The notes beneath the pieces are model-generated. The model was not told where the DNA came from. It saw nothing but the letters and a program-made list of their open reading frames with translations, and did no database searches. A program made the position numbers and the translations under genes. From Panulirus ornatus (Eukaryota; Arthropoda; Malacostraca; Decapoda; Palinuridae), in NCBI RefSeq assembly GCF_036320965.1, contig NC_092290.1, positions 752,920-816,919 of the forward strand: a stretch of DNA of 64,000 nt. The letters run 5' to 3'. Shown piece by piece: positions 36,890 to 49,368 of this stretch; the stretch's first letter is position 1; every line of letters begins with the position of its first letter.

Positions 36890-39718
36890 CACACCTCAAC
36901 TCACCTACACAATTACTCTCACACCTCAACACACCCACACAATTACTCTCACACCTCACCACACCCACACAATTACTCTCACACCTCAACACACCCACAC
37001 AATTACTCTCACACCTCAACACACCCACACAATTACTCTCACACCTCAACACACCCACACAATTACTCTCACACCTCAACACACCCACACAATTACTCTC
37101 ACACCTCCACCCACCCACACAATTACTCTCACACCTCAACACACCCACACAATTACTCTCACACCTCAACTCACCTACACAATTACTCTCACACCTCAAC
37201 ACACCCACACAATTACTCTCACACCTCCACCCACCCACACAATTACTCTCACACCTCAACACACTCACACAATTACTCTCACACCTCAACACACCCACAC
37301 AATTACTCTCACACCTCAACCCACCCACACAATTACTCTCACACCTCAACACACTCACACAATTACTCTCACACCTCAACCCACCCACACAATTACTCTC
37401 ACACCTCAACCCACCCACACAATTACTCTCACACCTCAACACACCCACACAATTACTCTCACACCTCAACACACCCACACAATTACTCTCACACCTCAAC
37501 ACACCCACACAATTACTCTCACACCTCAACACACCCACACAATTACTCTCACACCTCAACACACCCACACAATTACTCTCACACCTCAACACACCCACAC
37601 AATTACTCTCACACCTCAACCCACCCACACAATTACTCTCACACCTCAAAACACCCACACAATTACTCTCACACCTCAACACACACACACAATTACTCTC
37701 ACACCTCAACTCAATTACACAATTACTCTCAAACCTCAACACACTCACACAATTACTCTCACACCTCAACCCACCCACACAATTACTCTCACACCTCAAC
37801 ACACCCACACAATTACTCTCACACCTCAACCCACCCACACAATTACTCTCACACCTCAACACCCACACAACTGCTCTCACACCTCAACACACTCACACAA
37901 TTACTCTCACACCTCAACTCAATTACACAATTACTCTCACACCTCAACACACCCACACAATTACTCTCACACCTCAACACACTCACACAATTACTGTTAC
38001 ACCTCAACACACCCACACAATTACTCTCACACCTCAACACACCCACACAATTACTCTCACACCTCAACACACCCACACAATTACTCTCACACCTCAACAC
38101 ACCCACACAATTACTTTCACACCTCAACACACTCACACAATTACTCTCACATCTCAACACACTCACACAATTAGTCTCACACCTCAACACACTCACACAA
38201 TTAGTCTCACACCTCAACACACATAAACACTATACACATTTACTATACACACCTCAATCACCAACAATTACTCTCACACCTCAACCCACCCACACAAATG
38301 AATCTCCACTTCAACACACCCACACAATTACTTCTCACACCTCAAACACCCACACAATACTCTCACACCTCAACCACCCACAAATTACTCTCAACACCTC
38401 AACCCACCACACAATTACTCTCACACTCAACACACCCACACAAATACTCTACACTCAACACACCCCCAATTACTCTCACAACCTCAACCCACCCACACAA
38501 TTACTCTGACACCTCAAAACACCCACACCATATTACTCTCACACCTCAAACACACCACAACAATTACTATCACACCTCAACACACCTACACAATTACTGT
38601 CAAACCTCAAACACCTCACACCAATTACTCTCACACCTCAACACACCCACACAATTACTCTCACACCTCAACACACCCACACCAATTACTCTCACACCTC
38701 AACACACCCACACAATTACTCTCACACCTCAACACACCACACAATTACTCTCACACCTCAACACACGCACACAACTACTCTCACACCTCAACGCACTCAC
38801 ACAATTACTCTCACACCTCAACACACTCACACAATTACTCTCACACCTCATCACACCCACACAATTACTCTCACACCTCAACACACCCACACAATTACTC
38901 TCACACCTCAACACACCCACACAATTACTCTCACACCTCAACACACTCACACAATTACTCTCACACCTCACCACACCCACACAATTACTCTCACACCTCA
39001 ACACACTCACACAATTTCTCTCACACCTCAACACACCCACACAATTACTCTCACACCTCAACACACCCACGCAATTACTCTCACACCTCAACACACCCAC
39101 ACAGTTACTCTCATACCTCAACACACCCACACAATTACTGTCACACCTCAACACACCCACACAATTACTCTCATACCTCAACACACCCACACAATTACTC
39201 TCACACCTCAACACACTCACATGCTCTCACACCTCAACACACCCTCACAATTACTCTCACACCTCAACACACCCACACAATTACTCTCACACCTCAACAC
39301 GCCCATACAACTACTCTCACACCTCAACGCACTCACACAATTACTCTCACACCTCAACACACTCACACAATTACTCACACACCTCATCACACCCACACAA
39401 TTACTCTCACACCTCAACACACCCACACAATTACTCTCACACCTCAACACACCCACACAATTACTCTCACACCTCAACACACTCACACAATTACTCTCAC
39501 ACCTCACCACACCCACACAATTACTCTCACACCTCAACACACTCACACCTCAACACACCCACACAATTACTGTCACACCTCAACACACCCACACAATTAC
39601 TCTCACACCTCAACACACTCACATGCTCTCACACCTCAACACACCCTCACAATTACTCTCACACCTCAATACATCCACACAGTCACTCTCACCACTCAAC
39701 ACACCCACACAATGACCC
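36890..39718. repeat. 30-bp minisatellite, about 93 copies, almost G-free on plus strand
   Basis: The unit is ACACCTCAACACACCCACAC plus AATTACTCTC. Copies 36,890-38,220 are very uniform. 38,220-38,640 is full of single-base deletions. 38,640-39,718 is uniform again and contains an internal duplication. 30 bp keeps frames open, producing SHTSTHPHNY plus sense and CESNCVGVLR minus sense. Neither is a supported gene, because the flanks give no start, stop conservation or splice sites. Confidence 0.97.
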
Positions 39719-39721
39719 GGT

Positions 39722-39908
39722 CACTCTGATGACTAGATGAACTTATATCCGGGTGGGTAGTGTAGGTCTCTCTGATGACTAGATGAACTTATATCCGTGT
39801 GGGTAGTGTAGGTCTCTCTGATGACTAGATGAACTTATATCCGGGTGGGTAGTGTAGGTCTCTCTGATGACTAGATGAACTTATATCCGGGTGGGTAGTG
39901 TAGGTCTC
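39722..39908. repeat. 46-bp tandem repeat, 4 copies
   Basis: TCTCTCTGATGACTAGATGA followed by ACTTATATCCGGGTGGGTAG and TGTAGG. Copies are identical except for one C/G-to-T change in copy 2. Confidence 0.96.
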
Positions 39909-42488
39909 TCTTAGGTGTGTACGGTAAAGCTTCAGAGGATGAGGCAACACCCAGCCAGACTCGTGCCATCCTTACAACATTTGTATTCAGACACGGTACA
40001 AGACGTACCACATGCAAATTCTGTTGCATCACATCTGTATGAAAATAATCATACAAAAATCCTGAGACTGGAGTGCAGGAGGTAAATCATGCGAAATGTT
40101 ATATAATTTCTGCTGCTCAGTTCCCTGATACAGGTAAGATGAAGATCGGGACACAACTCATGATTTTTCACAGTAATCGTATGACTGTGGTGGAGTAGAG
40201 CCTCCAGGAAATAGGAGGGTACACAGTGGACGGTGCCTCCCTGTGAACACGATCATAGCAGCACTAGTACATTGAACACCTTGCTCTGTATTGCCTCGTC
40301 AACTTAGGAGGCAACAGGCTGTCATGTGCTATTATTTCCCAGGTATCTTTATAGATCATGCAAATTAACAATACAGTATTTGATGTGTTCCGTGTTTAAC
40401 TACACCGGTAACAAAAATAATTTTCTTAAGGCGAGCTTCACCTGCGGTGATGACTGGACAAGAGGTTAGGGGTACGACCTGCGCAACAAATGGTACCATA
40501 CTAAGAAATGGTACAGTTACTTAGAGGTTTAATGGCAAAGAAATATCTACTAATGGATTTAATGGTAAGAGTAACGTTCGTTACATGTAATGAGAGAGTC
40601 TAATTGTACTCAGAGGTTCAAGTGTAAAAACCCGAGTGGTCTCAGGATAAGAACTCAAGAGTTGGACACAATAAACCTTATACCTATAACATTTTAATGG
40701 CAGACATAATAGCTGAAGATGAGTTACTGACACTAGTCATGGGGAGGGAGCCAGGGACAGTACTACAGGATGTGTTACATGACTCGTCCTCTGGTACCTC
40801 CTGCTGGGGCCATAACCCAGTTCCCTCACACCCATCCCACTGACCTAGTACTAGGGCGATAACCCGCTACCCTAGAGTCACCTTAGTGGCCTATTTCTGG
40901 GGTCATGACCATCAGGAAGCCCCTTCTGAATTCCCCATGCCTTGTCAAACGGAAGCTTGGAAGGTCAGGTGGGGGTTGGAGGGAGTTTGATGGTGTGTGC
41001 GTATGTGAGGCTAAGAGGGGTCAAATGGGGGACTCTGATGGTGTCAAGGTAAGTATGGTGGGGGTGGGGGCAGCTGATGCTAGATACGGCAGGATTTATT
41101 AAGCCACAAGGGATCGATGAGAGCAGGGGAGGGAAGGAGGAGCCATAATGAGTGGGTCACCTCCCGGCAACAGGCGGCCCCTTACTCTGGTTGTCACAGT
41201 TCAAGACTCCCAAGGTTACCCTCCTCTCCAAGACGACCATCACCCTGCTGAACTGCACTAGGAACAGCATTTCTTTATTTATCAAACCAAGATCAAACTG
41301 CCTCTAGCACTTCTTCCTAGTTCCCGGTTTTAACATGGTTTAACGTTTTTTACAAAGGGTGAAAGCGACTAACTTAGGGTAGAAGAACCAGGCCACGCTG
41401 CTTTATAAACCCTTCCGAGAAGGACGTTGTAATCCTTGATCATGACCACACCACCCTTGGGTAAGACGATGTGAGCCTCAAGCACAACTGTACGATCCTT
41501 GGGTAAGATGGTGTAATCTCGACCCTAAGTGTACAACCCTCGAGTAACAGGCTAACCTTTTTGACCTAACAGGAGAGCCCCTGTTGAGGAAATCATCTCT
41601 TTATGTTTGTCACAAAGTTTACGTCATTCTTTTTTCCTGTTTTCTTCTGCAGGGTTTTCAGAGTAAAGGCCAGATTAGCTGCCAGCACAACCACAACTGC
41701 AAGCAGCTTGTAAAGCTTCAGAGTTGGTTAAAACATTGCAAATACTTGGAGCAGTGGGTATTACAGCGATGGTGCCCGCAGCAGGGGGCGGTGTAGTGGT
41801 GATGCCCCCAGCAAGGGGCACCATAGTGGTGGTACCCGCAGCAGGGGGCAGTACAGAGGAGGCCCAGCTATAGAAGAGCCAGGAGTAGGACAGCCCCTGG
41901 GTGTGACAACAACCGCCCAGCGACATCCGCCTCACAATACGGCAGAGAAAGGCCAAAAAAAAAAAAAAATGATGGACAAAACACTGGGTGCGGTGCTTCC
42001 CGGGGGCGGCGGATCCTCGGCCCGTTAATCTAATTGTTTTCTCATCAACGGCAGCCAATGAAGGTCCCACGCTTGCCACCCCTCGTCTTGTTTGTCAGTG
42101 CCTTAGCCCACCCAGTTCAAGGTCTGTCTGGCCCAGGTCAGCCTAGGCTACGAGGCGAGGCCTGCCAGCCACGGAGATCAGCCCCATTGGTCTGGTACAG
42201 ACGTAATCACCTTTTGGTCTGGGATGACCGTGAGACCACCAGGTTAGGGAGGGAAGACTGCTACCATGTCACACTGTCAGGAATATAGCATTCCTTCACC
42301 TACCCTAGTGAGAGGAAGAGAGGAAGAGAACTGCTAAACAGAAGTAATAATCAGAGGCTGGGGATAATGGTGGTCAAGATGTCTCCTCTCCAGCTGGATA
42401 TCTATCAATCATTCTTTAAAAGGCGAGAGATTTCTTTCTATCAGCTGTGACTAAGGGTAGTGTACCTAGCTACCTCCCACTACCTATG

Positions 42489-42489
<1 letters not shown>
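39909..42489. other. Unassigned sequence
   Basis: A long stretch without tandem repeats or recognised transposons. It contains loosely repeated CCCGCAGCAGGGGGC-GTAGTGGTG motifs (41,770-41,860) and an A-run (41,956-41,969). An acceptor-like TTTTCTTCTGCAG at 41,639-41,651 is followed by only 19 codons to a stop. I do not support a gene. Confidence 0.35.

Positions 42490-42561
<72 letters not shown>
42490..42561. repeat. (GA)n microsatellite
   Basis: About 36 GA dinucleotides. Confidence 0.95.
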
Positions 42562-42565
<4 letters not shown>

Positions 42566-42914
42566 GAGGCGAAAGACCTGAGACTAAGCCAGTCGGTTAT
42601 AAAAGAAACAGCTCAAAGAGTATCTCAGAAAGTTGAAGACAACAATGATAAAACTACAGACAAATTCCACATCAGAACAATGTAAACATGGGACACCCGA
42701 AACCTTAAAGCACTCAGGTAGGCTCTAGTCATCCATAGAGGCATACAATGAACAATGTTTAGCTTTGTATAATGAAGAAAATACAAGACGAATACATACA
42801 TACCTCCAGTCTGACGGAGGTAAATAAATAATGGAAGCACGAGTAGAGACATGAGCGCCCCCTCACTCTGCCACCAACCTGACACACTCCAGTGCCAGAG
42901 GGCCGAGCTCTCAC

Positions 42915-43002
42915 CCTGGCTGTCCGTCTGGACCCCCACTGGGGCCATATACCCCTCCTCCTGACTGATCGGCTCCCTGCCATCCTCTGCTGCCCGTATC
43001 TC
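42915..43002 (-). CDS. Candidate exon, unknown protein
   Basis: An 88-nt minus-strand candidate with acceptor CTGCAG ending at 43,003 and donor GTGAGA starting at 42,914. The frame reads EIRAAEDGREPISQEEGYMA then PVGVQTDSQ and ends one base into a codon (phase 1). The receptor-like exon at 12,585-12,698 starts with exactly the complementary phase, so splicing would join SQ-G-EGAVGVRNC. The polypyrimidine tract is weak, and no homologue is recognised. It may be chance; if real, it would be a spacer segment upstream of the GDNF-type domain. Confidence 0.28.
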
Positions 43003-43243
43003 CTGCAGGACTAGCGGCGTGTGTCCAGCATAAGTTACGGCTCACGCCACACTATTTCCCGTACGACGGCTGCTGGGGCGGTGACGTCAGCCCTAAATAT
43101 GACCCGGGAAATATAGCTTCACGTGCCGGGGAAGACCGTTATCATAATATCCTCTGAACATCTGATAACATCACAAAGTTTGTACAATTATTCATCTGCT
43201 GGCCAAAACAATTACCCCACATCCTATGTATGTATACATCCGA

Positions 43244-43248
<5 letters not shown>

Positions 43249-43330
<82 letters not shown>
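43249..43330. repeat. (TA)n followed by a T-run
   Basis: TA to 43,313, then about 17 T. The T-run is the poly(A) tail of the minus-strand LINE that follows. Confidence 0.93.
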
Positions 43331-43949
43331 GTCGCTGTCTCCAGCGTTTGCGAGGTAGCGCAAGGAAACAGACGAAAGAAATGGCCCAACCCCCCCCCCC
43401 ATACACATGTATATGCATACGTCCACACACGCAAATATACATACCTACACAGCTTTCCATGGTTTACCCCAGACGCTTCACATGCCTTGATTCAATCCAC
43501 TGACAGCACGTCAACCCCGGTATACCACATCGCTCCAATTCACTCTATTCCTTGCCCTCCTTTCACCCTCCTGCATGTTCAGGCCCCGATCACACAAAAT
43601 CTTTTTCACTCCATCTTTCCACCTCCAATTTGGTCTCCCTCTTCTCCTCGTTCCCTCCACCTCGGATACATATATCCTCTTGGTCAATCTTTCCTCACTC
43701 ATTCTCTCATGTGCCCAAACCATTTCAAAACACCCTCTTCTGCTCTCTCAACCACGCTCTTTTTATTTCCACACATCTCTCTTACCCTTACGTTACTCAC
43801 TCGATCAAACCACCTCACACCACACATTGTCCTCAAACATCTCATTTCCAGCACATCCATCCTCCTGCGCACAACTCTATCCATAGCCCACGCCTCGCAA
43901 CCATACAACATTGTTGGAACTATTCCTTCAAACATACCCATTTTTGAAG

Positions 43950-43955
<6 letters not shown>
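43331..43955 (-). mobile_element. RTE-like LINE, copy J (short 3' UTR)
   Basis: A minus-strand copy close to copy A, with the short 3' UTR, terminal stem-loop near 43,333-43,360, and C-terminal coding up to the MGMFEG codons. A one-base deletion near 43,710 (compared with copies A and E) splits the frame. The 5' end has an 11-bp inverted repeat (43,922-43,932 and 43,943-43,953) and then (TA)n. Confidence 0.88.

Positions 43956-44025
<70 letters not shown>
43952..44025. repeat. (TA)n microsatellite
   Basis: TA dinucleotides between LINE copy J and element S2. Confidence 0.95.
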
Positions 44026-44418
<393 letters not shown>

Positions 44419-44424
44419 CCTATA

Positions 44425-44757
44425 TGACGAAGTGTATTCGAGTACATAGTATTCGAATAGTCATTTCCCTATTAGGGGCGATCGTAGCCTAGCGGGAGCG
44501 CTCCCGCCTGTTGCAGAGTGGTCCTGGGTTCGATCCTGGCTGTTGGAGGTTTGTGTGTTCTATGAAGGTGCGCGTTCATATGCACTTTGTTCGTATTCAT
44601 ATACCTCCGTGATGTACAGTTAGGTTCGGTAAAATGCTATCTGCTGGCTGTGTGAGCCTGATAGGAAATGATCGGTGTAGACCCCGTTGCTCACCAACGT
44701 GAGACGAAGGGTATTCGAGTACATAGTATTCGAATATTCATTTCCCTATTAGGGGCG

Positions 44758-44760
<3 letters not shown>
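44425..44760 (+). mobile_element. tRNA-like SINE or satellite, copy 3, 1.2 units in tandem
   Basis: Plus-strand box A-like TAGCCTAGCGG (44,485-44,495) and box B-like GGTTCGATCC (44,527-44,536). The body with GAAGGTGCGCGTTCATATGC follows, then GAGCCTGATAGGA and GTTGCTCACCAACGTGAGAC. The palindrome TATTCGAGTAC/GTATTCGAATA occurs at 44,435-44,459 and again at 44,712-44,736. The following TTTCCCTATTAGGGGCGAT is likewise repeated at 44,752, giving a unit of exactly 277 bp. The second unit is cut by (TA)n right after GGGGCGATA, before its box A. Confidence 0.75.

Positions 44761-44829
<69 letters not shown>
44760..44829. repeat. (TA)n microsatellite
   Basis: TA dinucleotides interrupting the second unit of the tRNA-like repeat. 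Confidence 0.95.
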
Positions 44830-44831
<2 letters not shown>

Positions 44832-44964
44832 CAAAAAAGTATCTTTCCAGAAGTATGGGCACACTTTACCCAGCTGACTGGGCGATGCAGTCTTCCGTGA
44901 AGTCCTCGTGATCAGGAGGACGGATGAGTAACTGAGAATATTGCCGGGAAAAAGGTCGTCCAAA

Positions 44965-45210
44965 CTGCTCTGGGCCAGCCAGCTGCAGAGGGTATATGAG
45001 CATGATGACCTAAAAGGGTTCGTCTGATGGCCCTGAACCAGCTGAAGGGAGCACATGAGAAGGATGACTTGTAAGGGTCTATTCGGTGGCCCTAGGACAG
45101 CTGAAGAAAGTCCATGAGAGGGATGACCTGGAAGGGTTCGTTTGATGTCCCTGGACCGCCTGACGAGGGTACATGAGCAGGATGACCGGGGATGGTCCGT
45201 CTTGTGGCCT
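44965..45210. repeat. About 60-bp tandem repeat, 4 diverged copies
   Basis: Units contain CATGAG-GGATGACCT-AAGGGTTCGTCTG-TGGCCCTG-ACC-GCTGA. Copies are about 75-80 percent alike. Confidence 0.75.
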
Positions 45211-46655
45211 TGTACAGAGCACAAGACAACCCAGCTATAGAGTACGTTTTCCCGAAGGAATTCGAGAGAATCTAACAGCTTTATTCCCGCTTTCTTCCTC
45301 ATCTGAGGCACCTGCTACACAGGTGCCACGTGGGGTAGCAGCATCTGAGGTAAATAACTGATGCAACGTGAGAAAGCTGGGGAGAGGAGGCAGCAGCAGC
45401 AGCTGGGGTGAATAATGGTGGTCAGCCCAACGGGGAAGAGAAGCCTGGTTCCCTGGTCAGTTATAATGTCTTACAAGATATCATCGTCAACAGTGGGTCC
45501 GCCCGCCTCATTCATCCTCCCTTTAACTTCACGACGCACACTCCTTACAGGATCTGTCCGTAAGTTTACCAGACCCATCTCTGACCCAAGAGTACCCTCT
45601 ACCATAGTATACCGGAGACCCATCCCTGACCTAAGGGTACCCTCCCCTCTGGTTTGCTGGAGACACATGTTAGTCGCAGAGAAGTTATCTCCTTCAGTAT
45701 ACCAGAGCAAGGAGGCACAGTTTTCACCAGCTAGCAACTGTACTCATGATGACGTTCGTCTTGTATTGCTATTATGTGGGCTGTTCATTTTCTGTTCCCA
45801 TCAAGGCAGTAAATGTTTCTCTGTCGACATTATGAAGTAACAAGTATTCCTGCCGGTCGGTTACATACAGTTTTCTTGCACTGCTTTAATGAGGAATAAA
45901 GAATATTTTCCTTGTGACGATTAAGAGAACCAGAGGATCTTCCAATGTAGAGAAATGATGACTAACTGCACTTTAGAAAAAGCTGTTCTCCTACATGTCT
46001 TTTTGGGTAAGGTAGGTACACCTCGGCCTCAGTGTTCCTGTGTTGGAACCGTCAACACGAACATCAGCAGATGTGCCTAACGTCGTTATGCTACTATAAC
46101 ACGAACGTGATTAACACTTACTGAACCAAGGATCACATAGATCAAGATTTTTCACTGTCAATCCAGAACTTACTGGCAGGAAGTAAGACGTGCTGGTAAG
46201 ACTTGTCACGACCTACCTTACATTTATCACGACGTTCTGCTGAGACCGAGTCATCAGGAAGTGTATAGGTGTAAAGTTATCATCAATGTTGGAGTTGCAG
46301 ATGTCGTTAATAGACAATCCACAGCTGTAGATCAGTACAGGACCTCCTCACATACACTCCACCTCCACACCTAACGTATGGTTTCCTCTTCCTACTGAAC
46401 AATTCCGGTGCAGTGAGTCTCTTATTATGTTTTGCTCATCATATTAGTGTAACAAGAAATCTTTAACATGAACTAAATTCCTTCTTTATATGTTTTTGAA
46501 GACGAAACGAATGTTCAGTTTAACCTTCTCTTCTCCAAGTCAGGGGGGAGGACTACCAGAATGTCGACCACCTAGCGAGTTACCATAACAATCCAAGCCT
46601 TGACTGGACTTAAATGGACTTAATAAAGTGGTATGGAAACAAACAGTTTAGAAAT
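45211..46655. other. Unassigned sequence
   Basis: A 141-codon frame (45,415-45,840) shows a loose internal repeat ACCCATC-CTGACC-AAG-GTACCCTC but no domain. No gene supported. Confidence 0.35.
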
Positions 46656-47090
46656 GAGATTTACTTTACTTGGATACACTCCTACAGCCCCGGCTAGGCC
46701 TAGGCTGTTGGATTTTGTTGTTGGTCGACCAAGCTGCTGGGAGCTCCAGCCCTCTAGCCTATATAAGCCCCATAGCCTGGCTTGATAGTGCACTTTGTAG
46801 GTACCTGTCTAGTGAACTCAAACTTCTTTACCGTGCATCCCATGCTCTTTCTGATGCTTACTGGCTAGGTGTTGAAGTCTTAGGCCCCGGATATTTAAGG
46901 CGCTCTTGTTTGGTGTGTATGTATATCACGCCTTTGGATTTCAGAGTAAGTCTTTACAAAGTCTTCCATGCCTGTTGTGCCACAAAAGTCTTCCTCATAA
47001 AGTACATGACAAAGGGATATACACAAGATCATACAAGCAAGCGTCGGTCAACCGGCTGGAAGCCTCGAACTATCGTTCCTAATTGACCCC
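46656..47090 (+). other. Unclassified repeat-like open frame
   Basis: A 138-codon frame (46,670-47,086) includes LLLVDQAAGSSSPLAYISPI. It looks like a translated interspersed repeat rather than a host gene: no splice sites or start context, and the segment has a CTAGGCCTAG palindrome at its start. I cannot name the family. Confidence 0.3.
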
Positions 47091-47097
47091 CCCCCCT

Positions 47098-47146
<49 letters not shown>
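47091..47146. repeat. C-run and (CA)n microsatellite
   Basis: A nine- or ten-base C-run then about 23 CA. Confidence 0.93.
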
Positions 47147-47147
<1 letters not shown>

Positions 47148-47329
47148 CGCTGCATCTTTGCCGCCAATCCTGACCAATGTATGAAACCAGTTCTTAAACA
47201 ACTGGAAATTTACATGCTAATGTGGGTGGCTTCTTCACCTTTCCTCGTCTATTTCCTCACTCTTTTGTGAAATATTCTTGCTTCTTTTCAACTGAATATG
47301 GACATCTGCCCATCAGTCACAGAAGGGAG

Positions 47330-47870
47330 TAAATGCATTGGAAATGAATTTTTTGAGGACAATATTTGGTCCGAGAATGGTTGATCGACTAAGAAATGAA
47401 TGGGTAATAAAGAGGTATGCTAACACGAAGAGTATGGTTGTGAGAGATATATTGGATGTGCTGAGATGGTTTGGAAATATGAAGAGAACGAGGAGAGGCA
47501 CACAAAATGGATATATTTGCTAGAAGTGGGGGAGACAATAAGGGGGAGACCGAATTGGAGTTGGAAGGATGGAGCGAAGTTTTGAGTGTTCGGAGCCTGA
47601 ACATCCAGGAGGGTGTAAGGAGAGCACGGGATAAAGTGTACTCGAGTGATGTGGTACACAGAAGGTGATGTCTTGTCAATGGACTAAACCATGACATGTG
47701 ACACGCCCATGGAACCACTGATAGGTCAGTAAGGCCTGGTTATGGACAGAGCTGTGGTTTCTGTGCATTACACATGACAACTAGAGAATGGATTTGGCCG
47801 AATGACGCCATTTCTTCATATGTTTTTGGCGTTACTCCGCTAACGCTGGAAACAACGAGCAAGAATGATG
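47330..47870 (+). mobile_element. RTE-like LINE, copy K (old, diverged)
   Basis: A plus-strand C-terminal coding remnant with LEMNFLRTIFG, LDVLRWFGNMKR and, in other frames, GRPNWSWKDG, plus a degenerate 3' UTR with a decayed stem-loop near 47,829-47,858. It is clearly older than the other copies. It directly abuts Penelope-like P1 copy 2. Confidence 0.78.
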
Positions 47871-47884
47871 GTAGATGCCAGACG

Positions 47885-48055
47885 GTACTTTTGTTGTGAT
47901 TCTGGGATTCAAATAACTTTATTAATCATTGTCATCTGATGATGAGGTGGATTGTCTCTATGAAACATGTAGTGCCACATGTAAATGAAAATTACATGTT
48001 GAACAGAATTATATGAACTCCTACTGAAGTGCGATTTCACCTTCATATTATATCT
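47885..48055 (+). mobile_element. Penelope-like terminal repeat, family P1, copy 2
   Basis: The plus-strand counterpart of 6,830-7,000, from GTGATTCTGGGATTCAAATA to TACTGAAGTGCGATTTCACC. Both P1 copies lie immediately 3' of a LINE copy on the opposite or the same strand, so the LINE and P1 sequences have been brought together twice. Confidence 0.6.
47931..47976 (+). ncRNA. Decayed hammerhead motif (P1)
   Basis: CTGATGA (47,936-47,942) and GAAA (47,962-47,965) are kept, with ACATGT stem III. A three-base insertion follows the core, stem I (GTCAT against AGTGCC) no longer pairs well, and the cleavage triplet is GTA. Probably inactive. Confidence 0.5.
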
Positions 48056-48081
48056 TCATTTTATATCTTTTTTACACACAC

Positions 48082-49084
<1,003 letters not shown>

Positions 49085-49166
<82 letters not shown>
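49085..49166. repeat. (TA)n microsatellite
   Basis: TA dinucleotides between LINE copy L and P2 copy 3. Confidence 0.95.
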
Positions 49167-49168
<2 letters not shown>

Positions 49169-49297
49169 TATTTCTCTCTTGTGTCCCCCCCTGATGATAT
49201 GATGATTACACGGAAGTGCACTTGGGAACTCATCGTGTTTCATTTTCCCCGTGGATTCATAGGAATATGATTGATCACTCACAAAATTGTGATCCTT

Positions 49298-49302
<5 letters not shown>
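49167..49302 (+). mobile_element. Penelope-like terminal repeat, family P2, copy 3
   Basis: A 5'-shortened plus-strand copy that extends further 3' than copy 1. After CCCCGTGGATTCATAGGAAT it continues with TTGATCACTCACAAAATTGT and GATCCTTTCC before (TA)n. Confidence 0.6.
49187..49227 (+). ncRNA. Mutated hammerhead motif (P2)
   Basis: CTGATGA (49,191-49,197) is kept, but the second core block reads GGAA (49,212-49,215) instead of GAAA and stem II is altered (TATGATGATTACAC). The invariant A is lost, so this copy is predicted inactive. Confidence 0.5.

Positions 49303-49363
<61 letters not shown>
49302..49363. repeat. (TA)n microsatellite
   Basis: About 31 TA. Confidence 0.95.

Positions 49364-49368
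<5 letters not shown>

Noticed and set aside
36839..39740. Very long open frames (480-556 codons) with S-H-T-S-T-H-P-H-N-Y repeats
   Set aside because: They are translations of a 30-bp minisatellite. The period is a multiple of three, frames are open on both strands, and there is no start context, splice site or non-repeat domain.
41639..41710. Possible plus-strand exon after the acceptor-like TTTTCTTCTGCAG
   Set aside because: Only 19 codons follow before a stop in the longest frame, with no domain and no matching upstream exon.
44477..44547. Functional tRNA gene
   Set aside because: Box A and B-like sequences are present, but the T-loop is one base short, there is no convincing acceptor stem or anticodon arm, and the segment belongs to a longer repeated unit.
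46670..47086. 138-codon open frame as a host gene
   Set aside because: The peptide resembles a translated interspersed repeat, and no splice sites, start context or domain support it.
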